A stretch of 15,277 bases of DNA from Thermoplasmatales archaeon (GCA_023128855.1 JAGMDE010000050.1:1-15277), one strand, 5' to 3'; positions 6,625-14,201 are shown, counted from the first letter of the stretch. The notes: a model not told the origin generated them from the letters alone. A program made the numbers and translations.

Positions 6625-8976
6625 TTATAGTCCTAATCGCTGTATTAAGAGTCGTAATAGTGGTAATAGATTTGGATGATTTTCAAGGAAATTTAAGAAA
6701 GGTCTATCTATTGATCTGCTTTTTTCAACTTTGAAATATAATTTTTCTGACCACTCAGTTTCTAAATCATAAATGTCTTTCGCCATTACTCTAATACCAT
6801 AGGTTGCTGTACCAGACCACTTATGTGATGCATAAACAGTTTCACCAGATTCATATGGTCCAAACCATTCATAATAACCGTCACCCCAACTCCATTGATA
6901 ATAAACCTGATCTCCATCTGGGTCAATGGTACTGGTAGTAAATGCATACTCTATATTAGGCTGTCCTGTTGTAGGCCCATCTGGTTTACTTGGAATGTTA
7001 GGTTCTTGGTTAACTAATATTTCTGCAGTGTATGGTATTTTGTTATAAGCCGTTATTATTAAGTCAACAGGATCAGTTCCTTCAAAAGATTCATCCAATT
7101 CAATTGTTGCATCGCCTGATGCATCTGTATACGCCGAGCCAAAAAGTTCACCATCACGAGATATAGCACATAATGCTCCTTCAACTCCATTAACTGTAAC
7201 TTCTAGTGATAAAGTTTCCAGATTAATATGTTGGCCATGATTGACGGTCATTTCAATAGGTGTATTTGTCCGTATCTGTAATGATGGATCTCCAAATACA
7301 TGCCATGTATCGGTTTCAGAATAACCACCTGAACCGTATTCATCATTCATATGCATAACACCATTATAATGAATCCCACCAATTGTATGTTTCACATTAT
7401 CTGTGTATGATTCTACCAGTAAATCCATCATTTCATCTTGTGCATCCATTGGTGGACTCCATGACATACCTTTAGATGATCCAGTGGCAGCAATCCCTCC
7501 TGTTGGTTCTCCATTACTAGTTGCACGTAACCATGCCTCACAGAAACATTCATCATAATCGTCAAACTGCCCATTATTACAAGCAACACAGGTAACATAT
7601 GGAAGCATATTATCGTTTACAAGATTATTAATATCAGAATTACTGAAACCGCTGCTACCCCAGCTAGTTGGGCTACCATGTCCACAGTAATTTGTAACAC
7701 TTCGCCCATCATTTAGAGCATCTGTAACCATAGCAGATGTAGCATAAGGGTCATAGATTTGATCAACTTCTGTATATGTATAAGCCATTAATTTGTCTCT
7801 TATAACATCCATATGTTCATCATCATATTCACCGTCATCACCAGGTCCTTGATTTGAAGCAACACCAGTTCCTTTGTGATACCATTCAGCACCGACCTGA
7901 GGATTTTTTTCATATTCAACAGATCTTTCAACTTGCGTGGTTACTTGATCAGAGTTTTGAGCAGAAAACCTTCCAACAAATAAATCAGGATAATGATCAC
8001 CACCTACAATATAAGTATAGCTCGGATCAGATGCAGTGCTACCAATATAAAGCGTAGGTATCTGAGCCACATCTCCCACTAAGATTACAAATGTTAAACC
8101 GTTTTCATTGTAATAATTTTCAATATATGTTTTAATCGCATTGGCATCACCTATTTCTGAAACTTTTACCATTTCTGTTGGAATGCCTTTCACAGTTTTC
8201 CATTCAAAGAGAGGCTGCATTTCATCCATGAAATCATCATAACAAATGATCAGTAAATTTCCTTGTTCTCCAACTGGATTATAGCGTCCAGAAATTCCAA
8301 AGTTTATGAAATGCTGTTCATAAATTAATTTAAAATCAAAATCAACTTTTTCAGGCAGCTCTTCTCGATATATACAGTTTATTGTATCTTCTCCCTCTTG
8401 AACAACTTCAACTGCAATTTCATTATAAAATCTCATTACTTTTGTTACAGGGTTATACTGAATCGGATAGATTTCTACAACTTGTCCTCTGAAATCTCTT
8501 AGGATATATGGCTCTCTAAGTTCTGCAATTTCACCTGGGAACCAATCATCAATATTGTATACTTCACCAAATTCAAATGGTATATCATCTGGGTTAACAG
8601 TTCTAAGTAAATTTCCTTTAGAAGGCGCAATTAGTACATTATTATAATCTATATATTCTGTACTTACCACATTAACTTTCATTTTAGCGGTGTCTGGAAT
8701 TACTATACTACGACATATATTTGGAATATCAGGGTTTCCTGCTTCCAAAAGATTTGATTCCTCGCCGATTTTTATTATCGAATATTCAGTGCCATCAATA
8801 TCAACAAATTCCTCTTCAAAATCATTTATTTCGTAAGTGATTTCAATAACTTCATCGGATTCATTAACAGTTATTATTATTTGATCAGAGTTATTATCTC
8901 CAGAAACAAATGGTACAAAGCAAGTTCCAATCAACAGCGTCAAAATGCTTACAACTATAACTTTTTGTGTTTTCAT
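6625..8976 (-). CDS. Exported C25 (gingipain-family) cysteine peptidase with PKD domain and conserved tail
   Basis: A 783-residue secreted endopeptidase, numbered from ATG 8976. The in-frame GTG at 8988 lies within the ribosome site GGGGTGG, so the ATG is preferred. Residues 1-26 are a signal peptide. About 30-225 match a C25-type propeptide (VIPDTAKMKV, EIYPIQYNPVTKVMRFYN), so the enzyme is probably made as a zymogen. The catalytic domain is about 240-570, with H433 in NYCGHGSPTSW and nucleophile C466 in TCVACNNGQFD. The 33-residue spacing equals His211-Cys244 of Arg-gingipain RgpB. D385, in the segment GPGDDGEYDDEH, lies 48 residues before the histidine, where RgpB has the Asp163 that selects arginine; this hints at Arg specificity but rests on recalled numbering. 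Then come an immunoglobulin-like post-domain (about 571-658), a PKD domain (about 663-750) and the tail KSRSIDRPFLNFLENHP, ending QRLGL. It lies downstream of birA but has its own promoter. Confidence 0.93.
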   Translation of the reverse strand: MKTQKVIVVSILTLLIGTCFVPFVSGDNNSDQIIITVNESDEVIEITYEINDFEEEFVDIDGTEYSIIKIGEESNLLEAGNPDIPNICRSIVIPDTAKMKVNVVSTEYIDYNNVLIAPSKGNLLRTVNPDDIPFEFGEVYNIDDWFPGEIAELREPYILRDFRGQVVEIYPIQYNPVTKVMRFYNEIAVEVVQEGEDTINCIYREELPEKVDFDFKLIYEQHFINFGISGRYNPVGEQGNLLIICYDDFMDEMQPLFEWKTVKGIPTEMVKVSEIGDANAIKTYIENYYNENGLTFVILVGDVAQIPTLYIGSTASDPSYTYIVGGDHYPDLFVGRFSAQNSDQVTTQVERSVEYEKNPQVGAEWYHKGTGVASNQGPGDDGEYDDEHMDVIRDKLMAYTYTEVDQIYDPYATSAMVTDALNDGRSVTNYCGHGSPTSWGSSGFSNSDINNLVNDNMLPYVTCVACNNGQFDDYDECFCEAWLRATSNGEPTGGIAATGSSKGMSWSPPMDAQDEMMDLLVESYTDNVKHTIGGIHYNGVMHMNDEYGSGGYSETDTWHVFGDPSLQIRTNTPIEMTVNHGQHINLETLSLEVTVNGVEGALCAISRDGELFGSAYTDASGDATIELDESFEGTDPVDLIITAYNKIPYTAEILVNQEPNIPSKPDGPTTGQPNIEYAFTTSTIDPDGDQVYYQWSWGDGYYEWFGPYESGETVYASHKWSGTATYGIRVMAKDIYDLETEWSEKLYFKVEKSRSIDRPFLNFLENHPNLLPLLRLLIQRLGL

Positions 8977-8994
8977 ATCAATTACCACCCCAAA

Positions 8995-9030
8995 TTAACA
9001 ATTGATAACAATAGTTTCTATATAAAAATA
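8995..9030 (-). promoter_or_regulatory. TATA box with degenerate operator, C25 peptidase gene
   Basis: A TATA element (9019-9030, minus strand TATTTTTATATA) lies about 45 bp before the ATG. At the expected start of transcription is TTAACAATTGATAA (8995-9008), which matches the shared palindrome at 11 of 14 positions, with one intact half-site and one weak one. It may be a lower-affinity site for the same regulator, or chance similarity in AT-rich DNA. Confidence 0.45.
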
Positions 9031-9043
9031 TCTACCGTATACT

Positions 9044-9793
9044 CTATAGATATGTTAGGTCACCACTGACAATTTTAACTGAACCATTTTCAGTATCTAA
9101 AATTAAACAACCATCTTCATCGACATCAGTAACCTTGCCAGTGGTAATAATATCATCATCTTGCACTTGAATTTTTTTCCCAATGATGTTTGAATAAGAA
9201 TGCCATGATTCTCTAATGCTATCGTAATCATTATGAATTAATTTATTATAGGTTTCGTCGAGATTTATTAAAATCGATCTAAGAAGTTCATCTATTGATA
9301 TCTCAGTTCCAACTTCATCAACAAGTGACATAGCAATTTTGTTTAATTCTTCATCTATCTTATTGTTAACATTGACACCGATTCCTACAACCACATTATT
9401 AATGATATCCTTTCTAGCATCTAACTCTGTAAAAATGCCGCAAACTTTCTTGCCGTTTATTAAAAGATCATTTGGCCATTTAATCACAGGTTTAATACCG
9501 GTGATCTCTTCGATGCCTTTAGCTACCGCAACTGAAGCTGCCATAGTAGCAATCATCCCACTTTTAGGAGAAATAATAGGATATAAAACAATTGAAAACC
9601 AAAGGCCCCCTTTTGGCGAAGACCAGGTTCTATCTTTTCGACCACGTCCGCTTGACTGAATATCAGCAACAACAACTGTACCCTCTTCAGTGCCTTTTTT
9701 TATTAATATTTTAGCAAAAAGATTTGTTGAATCAATAGTATCAAAATGGTAAATTTTTCTTCCAATAATTTTTGTATCTAGCTGAGATATCAT
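9044..9793 (-). CDS. birA: Biotin-protein ligase, catalytic-only form
   Basis: A 249-residue cytoplasmic enzyme that activates biotin with ATP and attaches it to the carrier-protein lysine. Visible motifs are STN (22-24), the biotinyl-AMP loop GRGRKDRTW (49-57), KWPNDL (105-110) and GKKVCGI (114-120), followed by a BPL C-terminal SH3-like domain (about 205-249). There is no N-terminal winged helix, so unlike E. coli BirA it should not itself repress transcription. Its ATG overlaps the TGA of bioY by 4 bp (ATGA), indicating translational coupling. The obvious client is the biotin carrier protein encoded at 13704-14198 on the other strand. Confidence 0.95.
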   Translation of the reverse strand: MISQLDTKIIGRKIYHFDTIDSTNLFAKILIKKGTEEGTVVVADIQSSGRGRKDRTWSSPKGGLWFSIVLYPIISPKSGMIATMAASVAVAKGIEEITGIKPVIKWPNDLLINGKKVCGIFTELDARKDIINNVVVGIGVNVNNKIDEELNKIAMSLVDEVGTEISIDELLRSILINLDETYNKLIHNDYDSIRESWHSYSNIIGKKIQVQDDDIITTGKVTDVDEDGCLILDTENGSVKIVSGDLTYL

Positions 9794-10410
9794 ATAATAT
9801 CAACTTCTTGACCATATGATCTTTTGGGTGTTATTGCCTTAGCAATTGATGCTGCGGCTATTGCTTTTATTATATCTCCCGCGATGAAAGGTATTACAGC
9901 TATTGTTAACAACTCAAGTAAGCTAAATGTAACTCCAAGTGAACTCATATAGAAGTAAAGATAAGTTAAACCAGGTATGTATATCAGCACAAATGTTGTG
10001 AATAACATTAATGGAAGCATGCTTGAGAGCCTACGTGATTTAACATATTTATCAGTAATAAATCCTAAGAAGAAGGCAGCTATAATGAAACCGATTAAAT
10101 AACCAATTGTTGAGCCTGTAATATTAGCAAACCAAGGTAAACCCATCGCTCCTAATCCAACGTATACACATTGACTGATACCACCCCATTTGCCTAATAC
10201 AACACCTGCAAGAAGTACTGCAAAAGTCTGACCAGTTATTGGAACAAAAGCGTTACCAGGGAGATAGAATTTTGCTTGTGCTAAGATTGCGGTTAAAAGT
10301 GCAAAACCAAGTGCTAAAAATAATTTATTCACGAAGTTTGTTTCGTATCTCCATTTGAAAAAATTATATCGTATATTCCTGTATTTGTTAATATAGAGAT
10401 TTATCTCCAT
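9790..10410 (-). CDS. bioY: BioY biotin transporter substrate-binding subunit
   Basis: An integral membrane protein of about 206 residues with roughly six hydrophobic segments. The family signature FVPITGQTFAVLLAGVVLG lies near residues 55-73. BioY is the S-component of energy-coupling-factor biotin importers; it may use shared ECF ATPases encoded elsewhere, as none are in the window. I prefer ATG 10410 (MEINLYINKY), which has a purine-rich GGGGAA about 10 nt upstream. ATG 10428 would add six residues and has no ribosome site, though a near-leaderless transcript from the promoter upstream could use it. First gene of a two-gene operon with birA, divergent from the crotonase/carboxylase genes. 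Confidence 0.93.
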   Translation of the reverse strand: MEINLYINKYRNIRYNFFKWRYETNFVNKLFLALGFALLTAILAQAKFYLPGNAFVPITGQTFAVLLAGVVLGKWGGISQCVYVGLGAMGLPWFANITGSTIGYLIGFIIAAFFLGFITDKYVKSRRLSSMLPLMLFTTFVLIYIPGLTYLYFYMSSLGVTFSLLELLTIAVIPFIAGDIIKAIAAASIAKAITPKRSYGQEVDII

Positions 10411-10456
10411 AATGTATATATTCCCCATTGGAAACTTATAGCGCTTGGATTGTAAA

Positions 10457-10470
10457 ATGTTTATTTATGC
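10457..10470 (-). promoter_or_regulatory. Candidate bioY-birA promoter (TATA-like)
   Basis: The minus strand reads GCATAAATAAACAT here, an AT-rich TATA-like element. Transcription would start near 10438, just before the bioY start codons. This is the only good TATA-like element I see upstream of bioY in the short gap to the divergent gene. Confidence 0.4.
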
Positions 10471-10481
10471 TTTTCCCTAAG

Positions 10482-10489
10482 TTTTATAT
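10482..10489 (+). promoter_or_regulatory. Candidate promoter of the first crotonase gene (TATA box)
   Basis: TTTTATAT preceded by CCTAAG resembles an archaeal TATA box. A start about 25 bp downstream (near 10511) would leave a leader of about 10 nt or less before ATG 10520. It lies back to back with the bioY promoter. Confidence 0.5.
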
Positions 10490-10519
10490 CTAAATCATTA
10501 TTCTCAAGGTTTGAATAAT

Positions 10520-11302
10520 ATGATATATGAAACATTAACTATAGATACAAGAGAAAAAATTGCTTATATTACTTTAAACAGACCTGAAAGACTCAATTCG
10601 TTTGATATGAAACTTGGTGAGGAACTTTACCAGGTTTTACAAGATATCAGCAAAGACAAAGATGTAAGAGCGGTTGTTATCAAAGGTACAGGAATGGGAT
10701 TCTGTGGCGGTGGAGATGTTAAAGAGATGTATGTTGCAGAGGACAAATCAAAATTTTTAAGAGAATTAACCAAGGCAATACATAGATGTGTAATAGAAAT
10801 GAGAACTATGGAAAAACCAGTCATAGCAGCTGTTAATGGTTATGCATTTGGTGCAGGTCTTTCACTTGCCTTAGCATGTGATATTATAGTTGCAGTAAAA
10901 GACGCTAAACTTGGAACTGCATTCATAGGTATTGGTCTTGCACCTGGATGCGGGACACAGTTTTTTACAAAACTTGTAGGTTATCAAAAAGCTTGTGAGT
11001 ATATACTTACATCAAAGACATTTACAGCTGAGAAAGCAAAAGAACTTGGACTAGTAAATAAGGTAGTAAGCTCAAAGGAATTAGATGAAGTAGTTGAAGG
11101 ATATGCCTCTAAATTTAGAAAATTACCACCTATTGCCGTTGGTAAAGCAAAAATGCTTATCAACAAAAGTATGGAAAATGATATGATTACTCATTTAGAG
11201 CTTGAGAGTAAAACAGCAGCATTATCGGCAGGAACAGAAGATTTTGAGGAAGGAGTAACTGCTTTTGTCGAAAAAAGAAAACCAGTTTTTAAAGGAAAAT
11301 AG
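10520..11302 (+). CDS. Crotonase-family (enoyl-CoA hydratase/isomerase-like) protein lacking both catalytic glutamates
   Basis: A 260-residue acyl-CoA enzyme from ATG 10520. The upstream TTG at 10511 abuts the only ribosome-like AAGGT, so the ATG is preferred. The crotonase fold is clear: ITLNRPERLNSFD, oxyanion-hole segment FCGGGDV (61-67) and NGYAFGAGLSLALACDI (106-122). The two glutamates that hydrate the double bond in classical enoyl-CoA hydratase (rat E144 and E164) are replaced by S115 and F135, which keep the expected 20-residue spacing. The PaaG-type aspartate position (PDCG in that family) reads PGCG here. So it is probably not a standard hydratase; an isomerase, a decarboxylase-like or another crotonase reaction is possible. 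It is followed after about 106 bp by a second crotonase gene with a separate ribosome site, and may belong to the same acyl-CoA pathway. Confidence 0.85.
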   Translation: MIYETLTIDTREKIAYITLNRPERLNSFDMKLGEELYQVLQDISKDKDVRAVVIKGTGMGFCGGGDVKEMYVAEDKSKFLRELTKAIHRCVIEMRTMEKPVIAAVNGYAFGAGLSLALACDIIVAVKDAKLGTAFIGIGLAPGCGTQFFTKLVGYQKACEYILTSKTFTAEKAKELGLVNKVVSSKELDEVVEGYASKFRKLPPIAVGKAKMLINKSMENDMITHLELESKTAALSAGTEDFEEGVTAFVEKRKPVFKGK

Positions 11303-11320
11303 AGTTTTTCGGCAAATGTT

Positions 11321-11329
11321 GTATAAAAG
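11321..11329 (+). promoter_or_regulatory. Possible promoter of the LiuC-carboxylase operon (TATA box)
   Basis: GTATAAAAG lies in the 106-bp gap after the first crotonase gene, following a short T-run (11305-11309) that may end that transcript. Transcription starting near 11350 would give a leader of about 59 nt before ATG 11409, which has a strong GGGGGAG ribosome site. Co-transcription with the upstream gene is also possible. Confidence 0.35.
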
Positions 11330-11408
11330 TTTAGAAAGATTTATCTATTTTGCCTAACATCGCCAGCATGGACTTGAAGTCATAAAGTGCTTCTTTGGGG
11401 GAGCAGTA

Positions 11409-12191
11409 ATGAAATATGAAACTATAGAGATTCATAAAGAAAAAGACGTTGCAACAGTTTTTCTAAACAGACCAGAAGTCCATAATGCAATGAATGAGCA
11501 ACTTATGAAAGAGCTAACAACTTGTTTTAAAGAATTAAGCATTGATAAAACAACAAGAATAATTATTCTCACTGGAAAAGGTAAATCATTCTGTGCCGGC
11601 GCTGATCTTAACTGGATGAAAAGTATGGCAAAATATTCCAAAGAAGAAAATATCAAAGATAGTAGACTTTTATTAGATCTTTATGAGTCAATATATACTT
11701 GTCCAAAACCAGTAATCGGACGAGTTAATGGTCATGCATTTGGCGGTGGATTGGGGCTTTTTGCAGTATGTGATATCACTATAGCAGTTCCTAATTGCAA
11801 GTTTGCTTTTAGTGAGGTAAAACTTGGTATAATACCTGCAGTAATATCAACATATATTGTAAGGCGAACTGGTCTTTCAATTATGAGACGGCTTTTCATA
11901 ACAGGAGAAAGATTCAACTCTGAATATGCAAAAGAAGTAGGATTAATAGATTATGTTGTACCTGAAGATGAGTTTGATAAAATGGTTCAAAAATATGTTG
12001 AACTTCTTAGATCATCTGGGCCTAAAGCCATTGCAGAAGTAAAAAAGCTTGTTGATTCTTGCGAGATAATGGATCGAGAAAAATACAAAGAACATACTGT
12101 AAAAAAGATATCTGAGCTTAGAGTTTCAGAGGAAGGACAGGAAGGAATAAATGCATTTCTTGAAAAAAGAAAATCAAAGTGGAGTGGATGA
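11409..12191 (+). CDS. liuC: Methylglutaconyl-CoA hydratase-like crotonase (LiuC type)
   Basis: A 260-residue cytoplasmic crotonase predicted to hydrate 3-methylglutaconyl-CoA to HMG-CoA in leucine breakdown. FCAGADLNWM (61-70) is typical of the bacterial LiuC group. GHAFGGGLGLFAVCDI (108-122) and FAFSEVKLGIIPAVIS follow; E136 sits where the second catalytic glutamate (rat E164) belongs, and the first position is glycine (G116), as I recall for the LiuC group. Gene context supports the assignment: the biotin carboxylase starts 3 bp after its stop, and a methylcrotonyl-CoA-type carboxyltransferase lies further on. These would make the methylglutaconyl-CoA this enzyme uses. A generic enoyl-CoA hydratase is the alternative. 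Confidence 0.85.
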   Translation: MKYETIEIHKEKDVATVFLNRPEVHNAMNEQLMKELTTCFKELSIDKTTRIIILTGKGKSFCAGADLNWMKSMAKYSKEENIKDSRLLLDLYESIYTCPKPVIGRVNGHAFGGGLGLFAVCDITIAVPNCKFAFSEVKLGIIPAVISTYIVRRTGLSIMRRLFITGERFNSEYAKEVGLIDYVVPEDEFDKMVQKYVELLRSSGPKAIAEVKKLVDSCEIMDREKYKEHTVKKISELRVSEEGQEGINAFLEKRKSKWSG

Positions 12192-12194
12192 TTT

Positions 12195-13700
12195 TTGTTT
12201 AAAAAAGTTCTAGTGGCAAATCGGGGAGAAATCGCAGTTAGAATCATCAAAGCTTGTCAAGAGATGGAAATACAAACTGTTGCTATTTATTCTGATGTTG
12301 ATAAGGAAGCTCTACATGTTCAACTTGCAGATGAAACAATAAGTCTTGGAGATCCAACTCCTATAGAAAGTTATCTTAACATTCCAAAAATTATAAAGAT
12401 CGCGAAAGACACAGGCGCTGATGCTATTCATCCTGGTTATGGTTTTCTTGCAGAGAACCCTGATTTTGCTAATTCATGTAATGATGTCGGTATAAAATTT
12501 ATTGGCCCTACACCAAAGGTCATTAGTTTGATGGGAGACAAAATCGCTGCTAAAACAACAATGGAAAAAGCAAAGGTTCCAGTAATTCCAGGTTACCATG
12601 GCGATAAACAAGATAATGATTCTCTTGTTGAAGAAGGTAAAAAGATTGGTTTTCCACTTTTAGTAAAAGCTGCTGCTGGTGGCGGTGGAAAGGGTATGAG
12701 AATTGTTCATTCTGAAAAAAATTTAAAGGAATCTATTGAAAGTGCTAAACGTGAATCCAAATCAGCTTTTGGCGACGACACTGTTTTTCTAGAGAAGTAT
12801 CTTGACAAACCAAGACATATTGAATTTCAGATTCTTGCTGATGAACATGGAAATGTCATTCATCTTTTTGAGAGAGAATGTTCTGTCCAGAGAAGACATC
12901 AGAAAATCATTGAAGAGACACCTTCACCGGTTATGACTCCGCAGCTTAGAGCAAAAATGGGCAGAGCTGCAGTTGCTGCTGCTAAAGCAGTTGGTTATAC
13001 CAATGCCGGAACTGTTGAGTTTATGGTTGATGGTAATCTTAACTATTATTTCATGGAAATGAACACACGTTTGCAGGTAGAGCATCCTATTACTGAGATG
13101 ACTACAGGCATTGATCTTGCTAAATGGCAACTTAGAATTGCCAGTGGTGAAGAACTAACTCTTAAACAGAGTAGTTTGATCCAACGTGGACATGCAATTG
13201 AGTGCCGTATATATGCTGAGGACCCTGAAAATGGTTTTTTACCAAGCATTGGAACTCTTGAAAAAGTGCAGGCACCGACTGGGCCAAACATCAGAGATGA
13301 CTCTGGCATTTATACAGGCATGAAAGTAACTCCATACTATGATCCTATGCTTGCAAAGATTGTAACATATGCTGAAAACAGAGAAGAGTGTATTAACAAG
13401 ATGATATGGGCTTTATCGCATTATGTTGTTATGGGGGTTACTACAAATATTCCATTCCTTAAAACAGCATTAGAACATCAGGAATTTAAAAAAGGAAACA
13501 TTACTACTCATTTCATTGATGATCATTTTAAGGATTGGACAATTGCAAAAGATGGTTTACCAATTGATGCAATAATTGCATTAGCTGTTTATGACTCAAT
13601 GCATTCCAAAAAACATGAGATTGTAAGATACAAAGAAGCTGATCCTCATTCCCCATGGAAACATGTTGGAAGATGGAGAGTTGGCGGGAAGGGGGTGTGA
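12195..13700 (+). CDS. accC: Biotin carboxylase subunit of acyl-CoA (probably methylcrotonyl-CoA) carboxylase
   Basis: A 501-residue cytoplasmic enzyme that uses ATP and bicarbonate to carboxylate biotin on the carrier protein. Translation starts at TTG 12195: the canonical beginning FKKVLVANRGEIAVRI follows at once, and GGAGTGG lies about 7 nt upstream inside the end of the previous gene. The ATP-grasp glycine loop AGGGGKGMR is at 161-169, with SVQRRHQKIIEE at 230-241 and the catalytic EMNTRLQVEH at 288-297 (E288, R292). The chain exceeds the usual 450 residues by about 50; this extra end (SPWKHVGRWRVGG) resembles the start of the linker domain in fused alpha-subunits. The next gene continues in the same reading frame after one TGA. 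Separate carboxylase and carrier subunits are usual in archaeal acyl-CoA carboxylases. Confidence 0.95.
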   Translation: MFKKVLVANRGEIAVRIIKACQEMEIQTVAIYSDVDKEALHVQLADETISLGDPTPIESYLNIPKIIKIAKDTGADAIHPGYGFLAENPDFANSCNDVGIKFIGPTPKVISLMGDKIAAKTTMEKAKVPVIPGYHGDKQDNDSLVEEGKKIGFPLLVKAAAGGGGKGMRIVHSEKNLKESIESAKRESKSAFGDDTVFLEKYLDKPRHIEFQILADEHGNVIHLFERECSVQRRHQKIIEETPSPVMTPQLRAKMGRAAVAAAKAVGYTNAGTVEFMVDGNLNYYFMEMNTRLQVEHPITEMTTGIDLAKWQLRIASGEELTLKQSSLIQRGHAIECRIYAEDPENGFLPSIGTLEKVQAPTGPNIRDDSGIYTGMKVTPYYDPMLAKIVTYAENREECINKMIWALSHYVVMGVTTNIPFLKTALEHQEFKKGNITTHFIDDHFKDWTIAKDGLPIDAIIALAVYDSMHSKKHEIVRYKEADPHSPWKHVGRWRVGGKGV

Positions 13701-13703
13701 TCT

Positions 13704-14198
13704 TTGTTCATTAATTACGAGCATAATAATCATGTATACAACGTTTCAATCGAGCGTAGAGATAAACATTATTTCATTACTTATGATAATACAGAATATA
13801 AGGTTGAAGTAGAGGAAATTAAACCGGGTCAACTCAAGATAAACATTGGAGATAGGATCATAAAATCAGTTATAACAGAGGGGGAAAAAGAAAAATATGT
13901 TTTTGTAGATGGTAACGTCTTTAAAGTTAAATCTGTGGAGCTTACTGGACAGATAAAAACAAAGAAAAAAGAAGATGGAGATCTAACTTCACCTATATCT
14001 GGCAAGGTGGTATCTGTAAAGGTGAAAAAAGGTGATTCTGTCAAAAAAGGTGACGTTCTCATGGTTATTGAGGCTATGAAAATGGAATACCTAATAAGGG
14101 CTCCATTTAATGGGAAAGTTGAAAAAGTTGATTTTAAAGAGAAAGACCAAATTGAAATTGGTCAAAATACTGTTGAGATTAAAAAGAGGGAGGCTTAA
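13704..14198 (+). CDS. accB: Biotin carboxyl carrier protein of the acyl-CoA carboxylase
   Basis: A 164-residue protein that carries carboxybiotin from the carboxylase to the carboxyltransferase. The C-terminal biotinyl domain (about 93-162) has the lysine motif VIEAMKMEYL, with K126 the predicted biotin attachment site. Residues 1-85 are beta-rich and resemble the rest of the alpha-subunit linker domain. Start is TTG 13704, preceded by a G-rich AAGGGGGTGTGA ribosome site that overlaps the end of accC. It is a probable substrate of the BirA encoded at 9044-9793. Confidence 0.93.
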   Translation: MFINYEHNNHVYNVSIERRDKHYFITYDNTEYKVEVEEIKPGQLKINIGDRIIKSVITEGEKEKYVFVDGNVFKVKSVELTGQIKTKKKEDGDLTSPISGKVVSVKVKKGDSVKKGDVLMVIEAMKMEYLIRAPFNGKVEKVDFKEKDQIEIGQNTVEIKKREA

Positions 14199-14201
14199 AA
14201 T

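Noticed and set aside
2342..8976. Bacteroidetes origin, suggested by gingipain, PPAD and CPG70-like genes together
   Set aside because: The proteins lack a type 9 secretion C-terminal domain and carry a different PKD+tail ending. Promoters look archaeal (TATA about 25 bp before the start), and no TAnnTTTG -7 box typical of Bacteroidetes was seen. Horizontal transfer of the enzymes remains possible.
10428..10449. Direct repeat TTGGA (10428-10432 and 10445-10449) near the bioY start as a possible biotin operator
   Set aside because: Five-base matches are expected by chance, the arrangement is not palindromic, and it does not resemble a biotin operator I know.
11330..11408. Possible structured leader or riboswitch before the LiuC gene
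   Set aside because: Only short weak pairings (such as GAAG with CTTC) can be drawn, and no known riboswitch motif is visible.
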